NCBI RefSeq assembly: GCF_000005505.3
Contig: NC_016131.3
Coordinates: 10,065,501 to 10,129,500, forward strand
Length of the DNA: 64,000 bases
Source: Brachypodium distachyon
Lineage: Eukaryota > Streptophyta > Magnoliopsida > Poales > Poaceae
Reading direction: 5' to 3'
Part shown: piece after piece, positions 21,928-34,997 of the stretch
Numbering within the stretch: the first letter of the stretch is position 1
Layout: each line of letters opens with the position of its first letter
Translations under genes and position numbers: made by a program
The notes under the pieces: model-generated
The model's input: the letters and a program-made list of their open reading frames with translations, nothing else
Told to the model about the DNA's origin: nothing
Databases searched by the model: none

Positions 21928-24900
21928 CTCCTTTCCTTCCTCCCTTGTCGATCCGCACGGCCCTTCACGTGATCTAGCTTGTTGCTTCTTTAGACCGAGT
22001 ACAGCTACTAGCAGCCTAATGCAGCGATGTTCTTGGTTGGGCTCGTGGTGGAAGAAGAAGCCATCAAAGGGAGTGAGAGGAGTGAAGGGGTCTTAAAAGC
22101 AGCGATGGCTTGGCCGGCGCGGCGTGGAGTGGTGCCACATGGTGGGTGTAAACAACAAGGAGGACTTGTTCTATACGATGGCCGCGGCAAGAGAGATTGT
22201 TTTAATTAGTTGGCGCCATTCGAGACGGGGGTTTATTCAGCGGGGCAATGGAGACGGGGGATGGAGTTTAGCGGCGGCAACTTCCGCGAGGCCTTGCCGT
22301 CGCTCTCGCTCGTCATTGTACGAAATAGTAATAAATATACTAACGATATGAACAAAGCAGATCTGATTGGGTTCTTAAATCGCCATATTTCTATTGCAAA
22401 TTTTAGTTAATAGCATGTGGCATTTTGACAGCAAGAACGGTTAAATAATTCTCCTGAGATAAACTATGGCGTATTCTGTATTATTAACTCGACCTACTAG
22501 TAACTTACAGCATGCCTGAAGAGACTAGACTACAGCTGCCATATTCAGTTTCTTCAGAGCCTGAATGTAACAAAAGGATCTATGGATATGGATATTCCTT
22601 TTTTGGGGGAAATTACTGTAAGAAAAAAAATTGTTTTTGTACCGGGAGATGCTTATTCTCCAGACAGCATGACCCCTGAAGGCTGAATTCATTCTTCCAC
22701 TGATCTTGTCCTGTGGGTAAGAGATAGCATAAACATGATAATGCACTGTCCCTCAACTGCTGTGGAAAAACTTAAATCCAACACACTGAATCCTTGGTAT
22801 GTCATAATCCAAGTAAGGTCAATCATGTCACTGTAATGCATCTAGGCCAACGTTGCTAACTGGTCTGTCTATTTTGATGATCACCAACCAATTACTAACC
22901 TAACTGGTATTCGGAATATCAGACCGCAGTTAGTTTATGCGACGGCAAGAGACAAGACCAGTCTACTTCTGTGTTCTGTGCATAGTATTTCCTTGGAAAT
23001 CCTCACAAGTAAAACTCTTTAAGTTCAGTGGTGATGTTTCATGGGACTCTCTTTGTATTAACTTGAAAACATTTCTTACGCTACCCTGCCTCTTGTTTGT
23101 TACTACTAAGAAATTGGTACTAAAAACGACAAAAGTTGCGCTAACCCTTGATGAAACCTTCCGTATAGGACATTAGAATGTCTTAATCAGAACCCTTGCA
23201 TTTGTCATACTAACCACCCTCCAACCGAACCGTATAGAAGGCAAATCAAAACCGCTTGTCGTTTACCCAGTCTTTCTGCTCACGTGGATTATTTAGTGTT
23301 AATTACTGAAAGTGCCAAGGCATTGCTACTATCACCAGCGTCCTTAGTTAAAATACTCGGCCCTTGGGGACATTGAGATTTGGTGCTGTAAATTGCTTTG
23401 GTTCCATCTTCTCTCATTGCTCCATATAAAGTACTATAAATTTTCTTTTTCTCGAAATGCCAGCGAAGAGCTGGGAATTTACAATGGAAGGAGAAGTTCA
23501 TGCTTATCTCTCCACACTATCTCCAATTTTTACTAATTTGTTGCAAGGTAAGTACAATATTCGCCTGTCATTGTAGATGCAATACTTATCCTGCTTGGAT
23601 AGGTATAGCCTACTCTGGTGGAAGTTACATTGTCTGACATTCTCATTTTCTTGCTGTTTCTGCTGAGCCCAGTTAGAGACAAAAGTTACTGATGAATTGG
23701 TCAACACATCCTGTTCGGGTTAGTATCTTTCTTTGTGTTGAAAAGTTTATGATGCTTCAACCAATCGAAGAAGACTGGGTAAGCTGATAAGATTGGCTTG
23801 GTCCTGAAACCGTCCGGATGCAGTCTGAATTGACTGAGCATTTGGGCATTTGCTATGGGTATTTCAAGTAAGATACGAAGAGGTTGATTGTGCTGTGATC
23901 TGAATTGACTTCATCACGCGGTTCTCTTGCGTGGCTAAAGATTTTGCCATAGCAAATGGGAACTCGGTAGTAGTCAGTACATCATCATAGTACTGTTCAA
24001 CACTCGGGATAGATTATTGTACAGCCGATGATAACTGGATTGCTGTTTTGGTTATACTGCTTGCAAAAGCTGACCTTTACGAATTATAACGACAGCTAAA
24101 GAACTCAAATTCAACTGAAAATGGTGAGTTAAGAACTAAAGAACTGTCAAGTGTCCATAACAAATTAACAACCAATGGACCATCTCATTATTGGCCACTG
24201 AGATATGGCAACTGGTGTTACTGATCTACAGCACATTCTAAAACTGGCCATGCAAATTAATCTATGCTTGAGCCCCCACAACTAGCTGCACACTATCAAC
24301 ACTGAATCAGTCACTGACGTTGAGAGATCATCAGGCTGCCCTGACATTCAGACATATGGAGCTAGCCAGCAGCACCGTCTTCTTCTCTTCCGCTCATATC
24401 ATCGATCTTTCGCTATCGCCATTGCTACGCAATAACGTCATGTTTGGACATTCCGTATATCCGTACTCGCCTTTCAGCCTTTCAGGCAGCTGTTAACTAC
24501 CATCAGATGATCGACGCAGCTGGACTGCAAACTGCAGCTTTGGTCGTACGGACCGTGCTGAGCGAGTGAGCATCACAACTAAAAGTGGGAGAAAAGGGTA
24601 CTTAATTTAGTCATGGGTATACACGTCGCTGCCGTGTAATTTTCACTCCTAATCATTGTAAAATAAGCTTAAGCTTAAGCTGTGCATCGTCATAGCTGCA
24701 GATCACAGCACGTGTGTGTCCAGCTACCATAAGTAGTCCTTAGCTGCATTTCAGGTACAACACGGATATCTCATTTCTCAGGCCAGCATCAACGCTTCTT
24801 GCAATGATATATGTTGTCGTTTTCTCTTCTGAATCCAGCTCCAGCACAACCACTTCGTCCAAAAGAAGGCTGGTTTGATGCTCTTAGTTCCTCAAATCAC

Positions 24901-25258
24901 ACTGGTGACAGTGATTGCTTATTACTTAAAAGAGTAAACTCACCTCACGCTAGGCATGATGTTATTAGTTCCTCAAATCACACTGAAATGCGGATAAAAG
25001 GTGACATCTGGAGCGTCTGCTGCAGACCCCCAGGATTGATATGCCGGGACCTGATCTCTCACTCCCGCAAATACATGCTCTTATCTCTGGTTCCAAATAT
25101 AAGGCGTTGGTGCATCAGCTAGCATCACCGGGTATCTTTGGCAATGGTTAATACTCCCTCAATTTCCTAAAGGAGGGTATATTAGCTTTGTGGTAAAAAA
25201 AAGATTTATCTTAAATCAAAGTTTTTTAAAATTTAGCCATATTTAGTGATGAAAGAGT
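21928..25258. other. Intergenic region upstream of the VAPYRIN-type gene
   Basis: Contains the presumed promoter of the gene at 20254-21927 (right next to 21928), then AT-rich DNA with no recognised gene. A 21-bp direct repeat (TTAGTTCCTCAAATCACACT) occurs near 24883 and 24963. Confidence 0.5.
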
Positions 25259-26206
25259 TGTCGGAAAATTAAGCAATTTCGAGAATAACAATTCAAATGA
25301 ATAATTCCAGAATATAGATCATGACGACAGTAGCAACTAGCAGATGCATCTCGAAAATACTAGAAGTATTAAACAGCGCAACGAACAACAATATGAACTC
25401 GCAGATCATAACTAAACAACAGATCGAATCACAATGTACGTACTATTGCGGTGGAGAGGAAGCCGTTGATGTTACGTTCGCTTGACAAAATTGTTGACGA
25501 AGAAGACGGCGTCGCGTCGCGCACCCGCCGAATCGAGAAGGCAGACGACCCGTGGTTGCAGGGAAGCGAGCAGTCGCGTGGAGCGCTTCCCAAAAACCTT
25601 ATCAGCCCTCTCCCGTACAGGATCGCAAATGTGAAAGCTTCCGGAGACCTGCTCTCCCGATCGCTGGTGCACGCCAGCGCTCGGGATGGAGTAGACTACG
25701 ACGATGGCACAAAAGCGAGAGACAGGTGAAACCCTAGCGCGGTTGTGTTACGTACCGATCGGAGGGACGGGCGGCTGTATATATAGTCACGCAGGTATAG
25801 GTCGGTTCGGTTTAGGAAACCTAAATCGACTCCACAAAATCTGCACGCGTCCGTAACAGATTCCAAAAATATCTCGCGCGCGTGACAAAAAGATAAGAGG
25901 CCCAGCCCCGGCCCGGCCCTGCCCGGCTCGAACTCGAACTCGAGCTCGATCCACGAAACGCGGCGCGCGCGCGTCGTGGCAAGCGGAGGAGGAGGATGAG
26001 CGCGCATGGGGATTTCCCTTGCTCACTTGCTCAATAGGTGAGAAACAACATCCCTTATATGTTTGTCTCACTCATTCTAAACTAGCAAGGTGGGACTATT
26101 CTTTCCCACCCACTCTCCTCATCCCACTTCATGAATGAGGCTTTGAGATTTTTCAGAATTTATTAAAACTTGGGCTTGGACTGATCAGGCCCACCAAATT
26201 CTAACA
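25259..26206 (-). repeat. 3' LTR of the copia element
   Basis: 948 bp, starts TGTCGGAAAATTAAGC and ends CCAAATTCTAACA on the plus strand (TG..CA). Read on the minus strand it opens TGTTAGAATTTGGTGGG directly after a purine tract GGTGGGGGAT (26207-26216), so it is the 3' LTR of a minus-strand element. A TATA box (CTATATATACA, minus) lies at about 25776-25786. Confidence 0.85.
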
Positions 26207-26216
26207 ATCCCCCACC
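26207..26216 (-). other. Polypurine tract of the copia element
   Basis: Minus-strand GGTGGGGGAT abuts the LTR start TGTTAGAA, the expected primer site for plus-strand DNA synthesis. Confidence 0.75.
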
Positions 26217-26745
26217 AGATCTCAAATAGCCATTTAGAGATTTATCTGTTCTCGCTACTTGTTTATATACTAGTGTTTCAGCAGAGACTGTTAAGTTGAA
26301 CTTCTGCCTAGAACTTTAAGTTACATCCATCCACACTCACAATGGACTAAGCCTTGAATTGCAAGCTGGCGTGAAATAGATTTCACTCAAAGTCAACCAA
26401 TACTGGGCTATCAGTAGTCTACCCCGCGGATGGAGCATATGCGTCATACTCCGTGGTCTCTTCATGAGTTACTAGAGATCACGCAAATCTCATAGACTGC
26501 GACGTTAGACAGTCGGACTCATATATGTGTGTTCTTTCAAGAATACTCTGTAGGACAGCATCTTTCGCTACTCATAGCCGCAATGAACACATTAAGACAT
26601 GTCGCCAACCTGCCTTACAACAATTTGAGAGTCGCACATCTTCACATAGAGAGGGTTATAACATACTCTCCTCTGTTATACCGATAGATTCGTTCTTCCC
26701 AGATCCTACTTCACGGGATCTCCGATCACATAGGTTGGGTTACCA

Positions 26746-29700
26746 CTATGGCACAACATTCATGGGTCTCAACCCCATCTCCCTCGATGCACTCTCTATC
26801 ACATTACATGATAGTCCCTTGGTAAAGAGATCTGACAGGTTTTTCTCTATTTGAATATATGTAACAGTTATCACTCCGGAGTTTTTCAATTTCCTGACAG
26901 ACTGCACATGTCTCCTCACATGTTTCGATGACTTCGCGTTATCCTTTGAACTGTTTACTTTAGTAATAACCGTTTGATTATCACAGTTCATCAGAATAGC
27001 TGGCACTGGTTTTTCAACCACCGGCAAGTCCATCAAAAGATCTCTCAGCCACTCTGCCTCAAAGATGGCTGTATCGAAAGCAGCAAGCTTTGCTTCCATA
27101 GTTGACCTTGTCAATATGGTCCGTTTGCAAGATGTCCATGATACTACACCACCACCAAGTATGAAGGAATACCCGGTTGTGGCGTAGAGATCATCTGCTT
27201 CAGAGATCCAGTTCAAATCACAATATCTCTCAAGCACAGCTGGATGCCCTGAATAATGTATTTCATAACTCATCGTACCTTTTAGATAGCGCAATATCCT
27301 TTCTAGTGCACGCCAATGATCTATACCCGGGTTTGACGTGAACCTACTCAATTTGCTCATAGCAAAAGAGATATCAGGCCTCGTAGCGCTAGCTAAGTAC
27401 ATAACGGAACCGATTATTTGAGAGTATCTCAATTGATCTTTCCCTTCTCCATTGTTCTTTCTGAGTATCACGCTGGAGTCATAAGGTGTTGGTGAAGGTT
27501 TGCTGTCAGTAAAACCGAAGCGACTCAAGACCTTCTCAACATAGTGGGATTGCAACAAAGTAATTCCACTCTCATCCTTAACCAGCTTAATGTTAAGAAT
27601 AACATCAGCCTCTCCCAGATCTTTCATATCAAAGCAATTTGATAGAAACGACTTGACCTCATTTATCACTTTTATGTTTGTACCAAAAATTAGAATATCA
27701 TCCACGTACAAACACAAAATAACACCTTCGCCCCCACCATGGCGATAGTGCACACATCTATCAGCCTCATTAATGACAAAGCCTGCAGAAGTTAAAGTTC
27801 TGTCAAACTTCTCGTGCCATTGCGTAGGTGCTTGTTTTAGTCCATACAAAGATTTTAGTAACTTGCACACTTTTCTCTCTTCACCCTTTACCACAAATCC
27901 ATCTGGTTGTTCCATGTAAATTTCCTCTTCCAACTCTCCGTTAAGAAAAGATGTCTTTACGTCCATTTGATGAACGACAAGACCATAGGAGGCAGCCAGG
28001 GATAGTAGTAATCGAATGGTAGTAAGTCTAGCAACGGGTGAATAGGTGTCGAAGTAATCTTCGCCTTTTTTCTGAGTGTAGCTTTTCGCCACAAGCCGTG
28101 CCTTATACTTTTCAATAGTACCGTCAGGCCTTAGCTTCTTCTTGAACACCCACTTGCAGCCTACTGGCTTACAACCGTGGGGTCGTTCAGATAGCTCCCA
28201 AGTCTCATTAGAAAGAATGGAGTCCATCTCACTCTGGACAGCTTCTTTCCAGTCATCTGCATCCGGAGATGCATATGCCTCTGCAATGGTTTTGAGAGTA
28301 TCCTCCACAAGGTACACAATGAAGTCATCACCGAAGGATTTTGCAATCCTTCGTCTCTTACTCCTGGAAGGAGCTTCATTGTCATCCTTCTCAACATCAT
28401 CCTCAGGATGTTCAGATTCATTATCAGATGTATTAGATTCAGGTATGCTAGACTCAGGTAATATTTCAGAAGAAATTCTAACAATGCTATGCATATCTTT
28501 CATAGCAAAAATGTTCTCAAAAAATGTTGCATCACGAGATTTTATAATAGTATCAACATGCATATCAGGTACCTCGGATTTAACTACTAAGAATCTATAG
28601 CCCACGCTCCGCTGAGTATAGCCTAGAAAGATACAATCCACTGTCTTAGGTCCGAGCTTGCGTTTCTTAGGAATTGGAACGTTGACTTTCGCCAAACATC
28701 CCCAAGTGCGCAAGTAAGAAAGTGATGGCTTTCTTCCAATCCACTCCTCGTAGGGAGTCTTCTCTTTATTTATTTTTGGAACTTTATTCAGGACATGACA
28801 TGAAGTCAGTAGCGGCTCCCCCCACCATGCCTTAGATAAATCGACAGTGGCTAACATGAAATTCACCAAGTCAGTCAGCGTGCGGTTTTTCCTCTCGGCG
28901 ACCCCGTTTGATTGGGGAGAATAGGGAGGCGTCCTCTCATGAATAATACCATGTTCCGCACAAAACTCATCAAATACATTGGAAAAATACTCGCCACCAT
29001 GATCCGACACCTAAAACGTTGAGATTTTAAAGTAGTCTAAAGCCTCATCTTTAGTTCGCAACAAATAAACATAGCAGAACCTAGTAGCATCATCAATTAA
29101 CGTCATGAAATATCTCTTTTCACCTTTTGTCAACACACCATTCATCTCACAAAGATCAGAATGTATGAGTTCTAGAGGTGCCAGATTTCTCTCCTCGGCC
29201 GTCGTGTGGGGCTTTCGAGGTTGCTTTGATTGCAGACAACTATGGCACTTAGAACTTTTGGCAATGGTGAAAGTAGGAATTAAACTCATAGTGGATAGCC
29301 GAGACATTAAACCAAAATTAATGTGTGACATAAACGAGAGTGCAAACACTTGCATTATCATTAACACTGCCACAAATATGGTTCACTGACATATCACTAA
29401 AATCAGAAAGGGAAAAACGGAACAAGCCTCCGCACTCATAGCCTTTACCAATAAATTGTCCATGTTTGGACACAACTACTTTATTAGACTCTAAAACTAA
29501 CTTAAAACCATCTCTGCATAAAAGGGAACCGCTAACGAGATTCTTGTTCATGGAGGGGACATGCATCACGTTCCTTAGCCGCACGATCTTCCCCGAAGTA
29601 AACTTTAGATCGACCGTACTAACACCACGAACAGCTGCATGCGACCCGTTCCCCATCAAGACGGCTGAATCCCTTTTATGCTGGTAAGAAGTAAACAAAG

Positions 29701-30646
29701 AGATGTCAGAACATACATGAACATTAGCACCCGTATCAATCCACCAACATGGAGATTGAAACACTGAAAGTACAGTTGGTAAAATACTGTACGTGTCAAT
29801 GTCGCTAGCGGTCACGACATTGACAGTCTTCTGCCCCTTTTTCCCTCTTCGATCTGCACGATCAGGATAGTCTCTAGAAAAGTGGCCGAGCTCTCCACAA
29901 GTGAAACAATTCATCTCGCCTTTGTTTACTTTCTTCTTCTTCTTGAAGGTAGTAGTCTGCGCAGGCTTGTTGTTGTTAACAACAGCAGACTTCTTCCCTT
30001 TGTTCTTTCCATTGCCGCAAAAATTCCTCTGTACCATATTGGCGTTAGACGGAATATCAGCAACCTTCTCAGTGGTGTCCTTAGCCCAAGCTTTCTCTTC
30101 AACATCAAGGGACGCTATCAGTTGTTCAACTGATATTTCCTGTCTCTTGTGTTTCAGAGACGTGGCGAAGCTCCTCCATGCAGGAGGTAACTTTGCAATA
30201 ATGCACCCAGCCACGTACTAGTCGGGCAATTCACACTTGAGAAGCTTGAGCTCTCTCACAATGATCTGTATCTCATGCGCCTGTTCAACTACAGAACAGT
30301 TATCTACCATCTTGTAGTCGTTCAGTGACTCCATGGTATACAGTTCACTGCCTACATCGGTTCCACCGAATTTAGCATCCAGTGTATCCCACAGCTCCTT
30401 CCCGTCTTCTATGTGCATATACACATCACAAAGACGATCAGAAAGAACACTCAGAATGCATCCTTTAAAGGCAACATTGGCATCCTGGAAATTTTTCTGA
30501 TCTTTCTCAGATAAATATCCCTCTGGTTTGCCGTCTGTCACCTAGAATACTTTCAGAATCTGCAACCAGAGCATGGCCTTTAATTGCCATCTCTTGAAGT
30601 ACATCCCGGAAAATTTATCATGCTTCAATGCATCGGCGAAACCCAT
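26746..30646 (-). pseudogene. Ty1-copia gag-pol polyprotein remnant
   Basis: Order on the minus strand is gag (start MGFADALKHDKF near 30646), zinc knuckle, protease, integrase, reverse transcriptase and RNase H, the copia order. Landmarks: knuckle CFTCGELGHFSRDYP near 29900, where the fourth ligand is Tyr instead of Cys; protease WWIDTGANVH; integrase zinc-finger and core with SDHGGEYFS; RT with LYVDDI; RNase H with the C-terminal KHVRRH region. It is broken by in-frame stops at 30542, 30218 and 29011 and a frameshift near 29330-29370; the 2.26-kb segment 26746-29010 is still open. Not expressed as a working polyprotein. Confidence 0.92.
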
Positions 30647-30685
30647 AGTTAAATCAGGAAATTGCTTACAATAAGGTTTTTGGAT

Positions 30686-31307
30686 TGTTGGAAAATTAAG
30701 CAATTTTGAGAATAACATTTCAATGAATAACTCTAGAATATAGATCATGACGACAGTAGCAACTAGCAGATGCATCTCGAAAATATGAACTCGCAGATCA
30801 TAACTAAACAGATCGAATCACAATGTACGTACTGTTGAGGTGGAGAGGAAGCCGTTGCTGTTACGTTCGCTTGACGAAGTTGTTGACGAAGAAGACTGCG
30901 GCGTGGCGCGCACCCGCCGAATCGAGAAGGCAGACGACCCTTGGTTGCAGGGAAGTGAGCAGTCGCGTGGAGCGCTTCCCAAAAACCTTAATCGCCCTCT
31001 CCCGTACAGGATCGCAAAGGCGAAAGGTTCCGGAGACCTGCTCTCCCGATCGCTGGTGCACGCCGGCGCTCGGGATGGAGTAGATTAAGACGACGGCGCA
31101 AAAGCGAGTGACAGGTGAAACCCTAGCGCGGTTGTGTTGCGTACCGATCGGAGGGACGGGCGACTGTATATAGTCACGCAGGTAGAGGTCGGTGCGGCTG
31201 TATATATACCGACGCAAGGTGGGACTATTCCGTTCCCACTCCCCTCATCCCACTTCATGAATGAGTCTTTGAGATTTTTTTCAGAATTTATTAAAACTTA
31301 GGCTTGG
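30686..31307 (-). repeat. Truncated 5' LTR of the copia element
   Basis: Aligns to the left LTR from TGTTGGAAAATTAAGC onward, but lacks the block equivalent to about 25830-26080 and the last roughly 40 bp (it ends at GGCTTGG, 31307). The two LTRs have therefore diverged through deletions after insertion. Confidence 0.8.
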
Positions 31308-34300
31308 CGTTAAATTTTTGTGTAATTTGAAAAATGAGGTATGCCATGTGTTAAATTTTTGTGTGGTTTATATGTCAAAATTAAAATCCCTCCAACATTG
31401 CCTATGCCAACTATCTCTCCAGTCTCCACTGCCTCGTCCCTTTGTCTGCTCAATTCGGAAGTAATAATAATCACAAGCAACAATTATTTCGTAGGAGTTA
31501 CTTTTGCAAACTTGTACTCCCTTTGTTTCCGTGCTCTGTCACTGGTCTGACATCGGTTGTGAAAGGATACATAAGACAACTTGGGTAAGGTTAACCCTTC
31601 CTTTTTTTTTCGGGAACAACCATCGGACTCTATTTCATAAAATAAAGTACACTAGATTGATAAAAATTGAGTTAAAATAAGTAAAGAAGGTACTTGACAA
31701 AACTAAAAGCTACTTCATGGTTCTTCCAAATCAACATCACTAGATTCGTCTTTCGCATCTTGACATTCCTCCATATTCAGTGACGAAATTGCAGGACATC
31801 ATCCTCGTGCAAGCTGGACTAACCACATAGGTTTTGAGAAGCCGCATGAGCCGCACAACTCAACCTGTGGGAACCTAAGTTTGTTGATCGCATCATGGCC
31901 ATGGACACACCTCTTGCAAGCAAGCTGTGAAACTACCGCTTCGTCGATGAATCGACAAGGAAAAAATTTAAAACACCAAAAGATGAGTCATTCGAACCAT
32001 TGACTCCATGGAGGCCATGACGCCTACACCAGAACATGTAGCCAGGACACAAATCTTCTAGATGATGCCATCTTCAATGTCAAGATGTCACCACGTAAAC
32101 CTAACAAGAATAATAGCGAAACAAGATGTCAGGCGTTGATTCATGGTTCTCCCATCTCTCATTGCCAGATCGCTGTTAGAGACGAGGAGAACCCCCGAAG
32201 TTTTCTTCAAAGAGGACGGCTAGGGTTTAGTCTTCTCACTCAAACTACATACATGTATAACCCTTCCTATTAGGCTATTCTTTTGGAGAACACTGATAGT
32301 CTTCTCACTCAAACTACATACATGTATAACCCTTCCTATTAGGCTATTCTTTTGGAGAACACTAATATATCAGTCTGCGTTATTCCATAGTTGGACCTAG
32401 CGGGTATAGCAATCTAATAGATCTTGGACACCAGGGCTAGAATGCTATGTAAGCGGAATAGACTTTTATTTGCGGATCTTTTGCAATACCCAATGATTCA
32501 ACAAAACATTCTAGAGACTTCAACAATGATGGTCCTAGTGTACCTTGCTCCATTGCGAGTCCTTGCGAGATTAACGCCATGGTCGTGCGTACGTTCTTCT
32601 TTTCTCTACCTCTTCCCTTCTCAAGTTCCCCTGATGGATGAAGAACGGCCTTACGGTGTATGTGCCGTTTTCTGCAGTGCTGCAGCCTGTCGGCGTCTTA
32701 ATTGATCTCCGTGAGTGCGTGTTATGAGCGATGGCACTGCGTACGGTGATTAAACAACGGAGGGACCAAACCTTTTATTTGAACTGAGAAGGCGTCTCCT
32801 GACCGAGCGGTCGCGTCTCTCGCAAACAGACGCAGCGCTCCAAAACGACAAGGCGCCTCTGTCTGAGATGTCCTCGTGCGTTTCGTCTAATCCCCTTCGT
32901 TATCGCAACGGCTGCATGCAGTACGTCCTATCGCTGCAATGCATCCGTTCAATTCTTGATCTGCTTATACACATGCATGATCGATCAACAATCTAGAGTA
33001 CACAATACACTAGTACACAATACACTAGTCAATAATAAACAGGCTACTTCCTTTGAGACCCATACACCATATAATTGAAGATTAAATAGAGGGAGAAAAG
33101 AGGGAATTAAAACCCATAATTCTAATCAGTTATATTAGAATCCATCACATTAATCTTTTCTTATTAGAATCACTCCATAATTTACATTGGCCACATAAAT
33201 ATTCTTATATGCTAGTGTAGCGAGCCCATGATACAATACGGATTGAGGTTGAAACAAATTGTCTAGTTTCTTTCCATTAGTTCGGATTTTTGGTTGAGAC
33301 GACTAGCACGGTCAATTCAACAGTTAGAATGCTGGTTTAGCACATCCAACATGATGTAAGAAGTGATCTTTTTGTAAGAGCTGCGCGTGTAAGGAGTGAT
33401 ATCACGTCTACTGACTGAGTGGTTGGATACAAATCTTGATGGACTCACAATTGCAGGTCCTGATGTAGTACCCATGTGTGAGGGTCTCAATATCTTTTAT
33501 AAGCATGTGTCGAAAATACAGCGTGTCTGAAATGCTGATTTACTGGGCACAAGATTGCATAACATGTGCAACTCAATACACAAACGAGTATCTCAATAAC
33601 CCAATATGCACATCGGTTGAAACAAATCTGAGTAAAGATGGAAATAACCACGCACCAGAAAACTTGACAAGTTGTTCGTTCGGTGATTGTTCAGGAGTCA
33701 CGCTTCTTCAAACTAACCTGGTGCAGCTGCAGCCAGCCAGCCGGTGCTGCGGTGCTAAATGGTGTCGCGCTACGACGCAGAACAGCAGCAGGACCCCTGG
33801 CCCTCTGCATCGGCAATACCAAAGACTAGTCTGAATCTCTGATGTTGAAGACTATTTAGACGCTGAATGCATGCTTGTTCCGACATCACGACTACGAAAT
33901 CGATCGACATTCGATAGCAGCACAAATGTGAGCTGCCGGGATAATGCAGAATTCAGAGTTCAGGCACGCATCATTGCACATATCTGAATCTTCCAGATCC
34001 ACCGACCATCGCGGTTTCGTCTCTTTCTGCACCTTCACCGCCACCGACCAGCGCCTCTGTACCAGGAAAATGGAAACGCTTCTGCCGGCGCACTCGGCCT
34101 GGCCATTTCACAGCAAAATTGACCGTTTTGCCTTTGACGCCGTCGGCATTATTCCGATCGTATTGCGCTTGCGCGCGATTACAAAAGCAGAGCATTTTAC
34201 AGCATCACGGAGCAAGCCAGCAAGGCTCCCACCGTGCACATAGATGCGCAGGCACTGGTTGGTGGTTCCTTTTGCCTCTTCCATGTTAAAAAAATTCTGA

Positions 34301-34870
34301 AGGACAAAAATGTGCAAGCCTCTGAAATCAATTTATGAAACAACTCACTTGTTGCAGCCTCACACCGAAAAAAAGAGAGGCGAAACTTCTCTTGATCATT
34401 GAATACTAGTAAAAGGACGGTTGTGGATTGTTATTTGTTACGTTCCAGACTTTCAGTTATGATCTGCTGTCTAGTCGAATAAAATGAGAACGCGCTTAAT
34501 TATGAAGAGTTGAAGCCTCTTTCAGGCCTTCACCCGTTGTTTGTGTGTGCCAAGCTACTTTAAGCACGTAAATAACATTCATTTTAACGCCCATCCAACT
34601 GCTCCATCGATGCAGAGATGGATGGACAGACAGGCCACATGAACAAAAGCTTGCAGATATAGGAGACCATGCCGTGGCAATACCAATGGAGATAATATCG
34701 ATTCCAACATGTTGAAACGTTTTTATTACAAGCACCGTGCAGTGCAGGCGTTATATTAGTAGTACATTACAAAATCCATCCATGAGAGACGCAACGGGTT
34801 ACACATACTACAACGTGCTCAACCGAATCCTGCAGCATATATGTGACCCTTCTCCCAATCATCCTTCTCG
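31308..34870. other. Intergenic, no gene recognised
   Basis: AT-rich and repeat-bearing. Holds the 69-bp duplication at 32228-32365 and a 15-bp tandem (TACACAATACACTAG) near 33000-33030. The right end (about 34500-34870) probably includes the dehydrin 3'UTR. Small open frames show no known motif. Confidence 0.5.
32228..32365. repeat. 69-bp near-perfect tandem duplication
   Basis: Copies 32228-32296 and 32297-32365, starting TAGTCTTCTCACTC, differ by a single base near the end. Confidence 0.92.
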
Positions 34871-34876
34871 CCTACA

Positions 34877-34967
34877 CTGCAAAATAAAGCACGAAAATTA
34901 GATCCAACAAGAACTGAAGAACAGAGCGCAAAGAATTAAGAAAGCATAAATAATCTTGCACGTATAC
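34877..34967 (-). other. Probable 3'UTR intron of the dehydrin gene
   Basis: About 30 bp after the stop codon the minus strand reads GGCGTGCAG|GTATACGTGC, and 91 bp on TATTTTGCAG|TGTAGGCG. Both sites are good consensus matches. If spliced, this intron lies fully in the 3'UTR. Confidence 0.5.
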
Positions 34968-34997
34968 CTGCACGCCTGCGAGCACCGGCCGGAGCGC

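Larger units (their letters stand above)
25259..31307 (-). mobile_element. Decayed Ty1-copia retrotransposon
   Basis: About 6 kb: 5' LTR on the right (30686-31307, damaged), internal gag-pol (26746-30646), polypurine tract and 3' LTR on the left. No primer-binding site could be recognised after the 5' LTR, and the outer end of the 5' LTR is missing, so a target duplication cannot be scored. Confidence 0.88.

Noticed and set aside
20257..21972. A 571-residue open frame on the plus strand opposite the VAPYRIN-type gene, and others at 20864-22096 (+) and 20456-21586 (-)
   Set aside because: They mirror a very GC-rich coding region, have Arg/Pro/Ala-dominated composition and no domain, while the minus-strand frame shows clear MSP and ankyrin repeats.
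28142..28600. A 152-residue plus-strand frame in the copia element
   Set aside because: Antisense to the integrase-RT linker; no motif.
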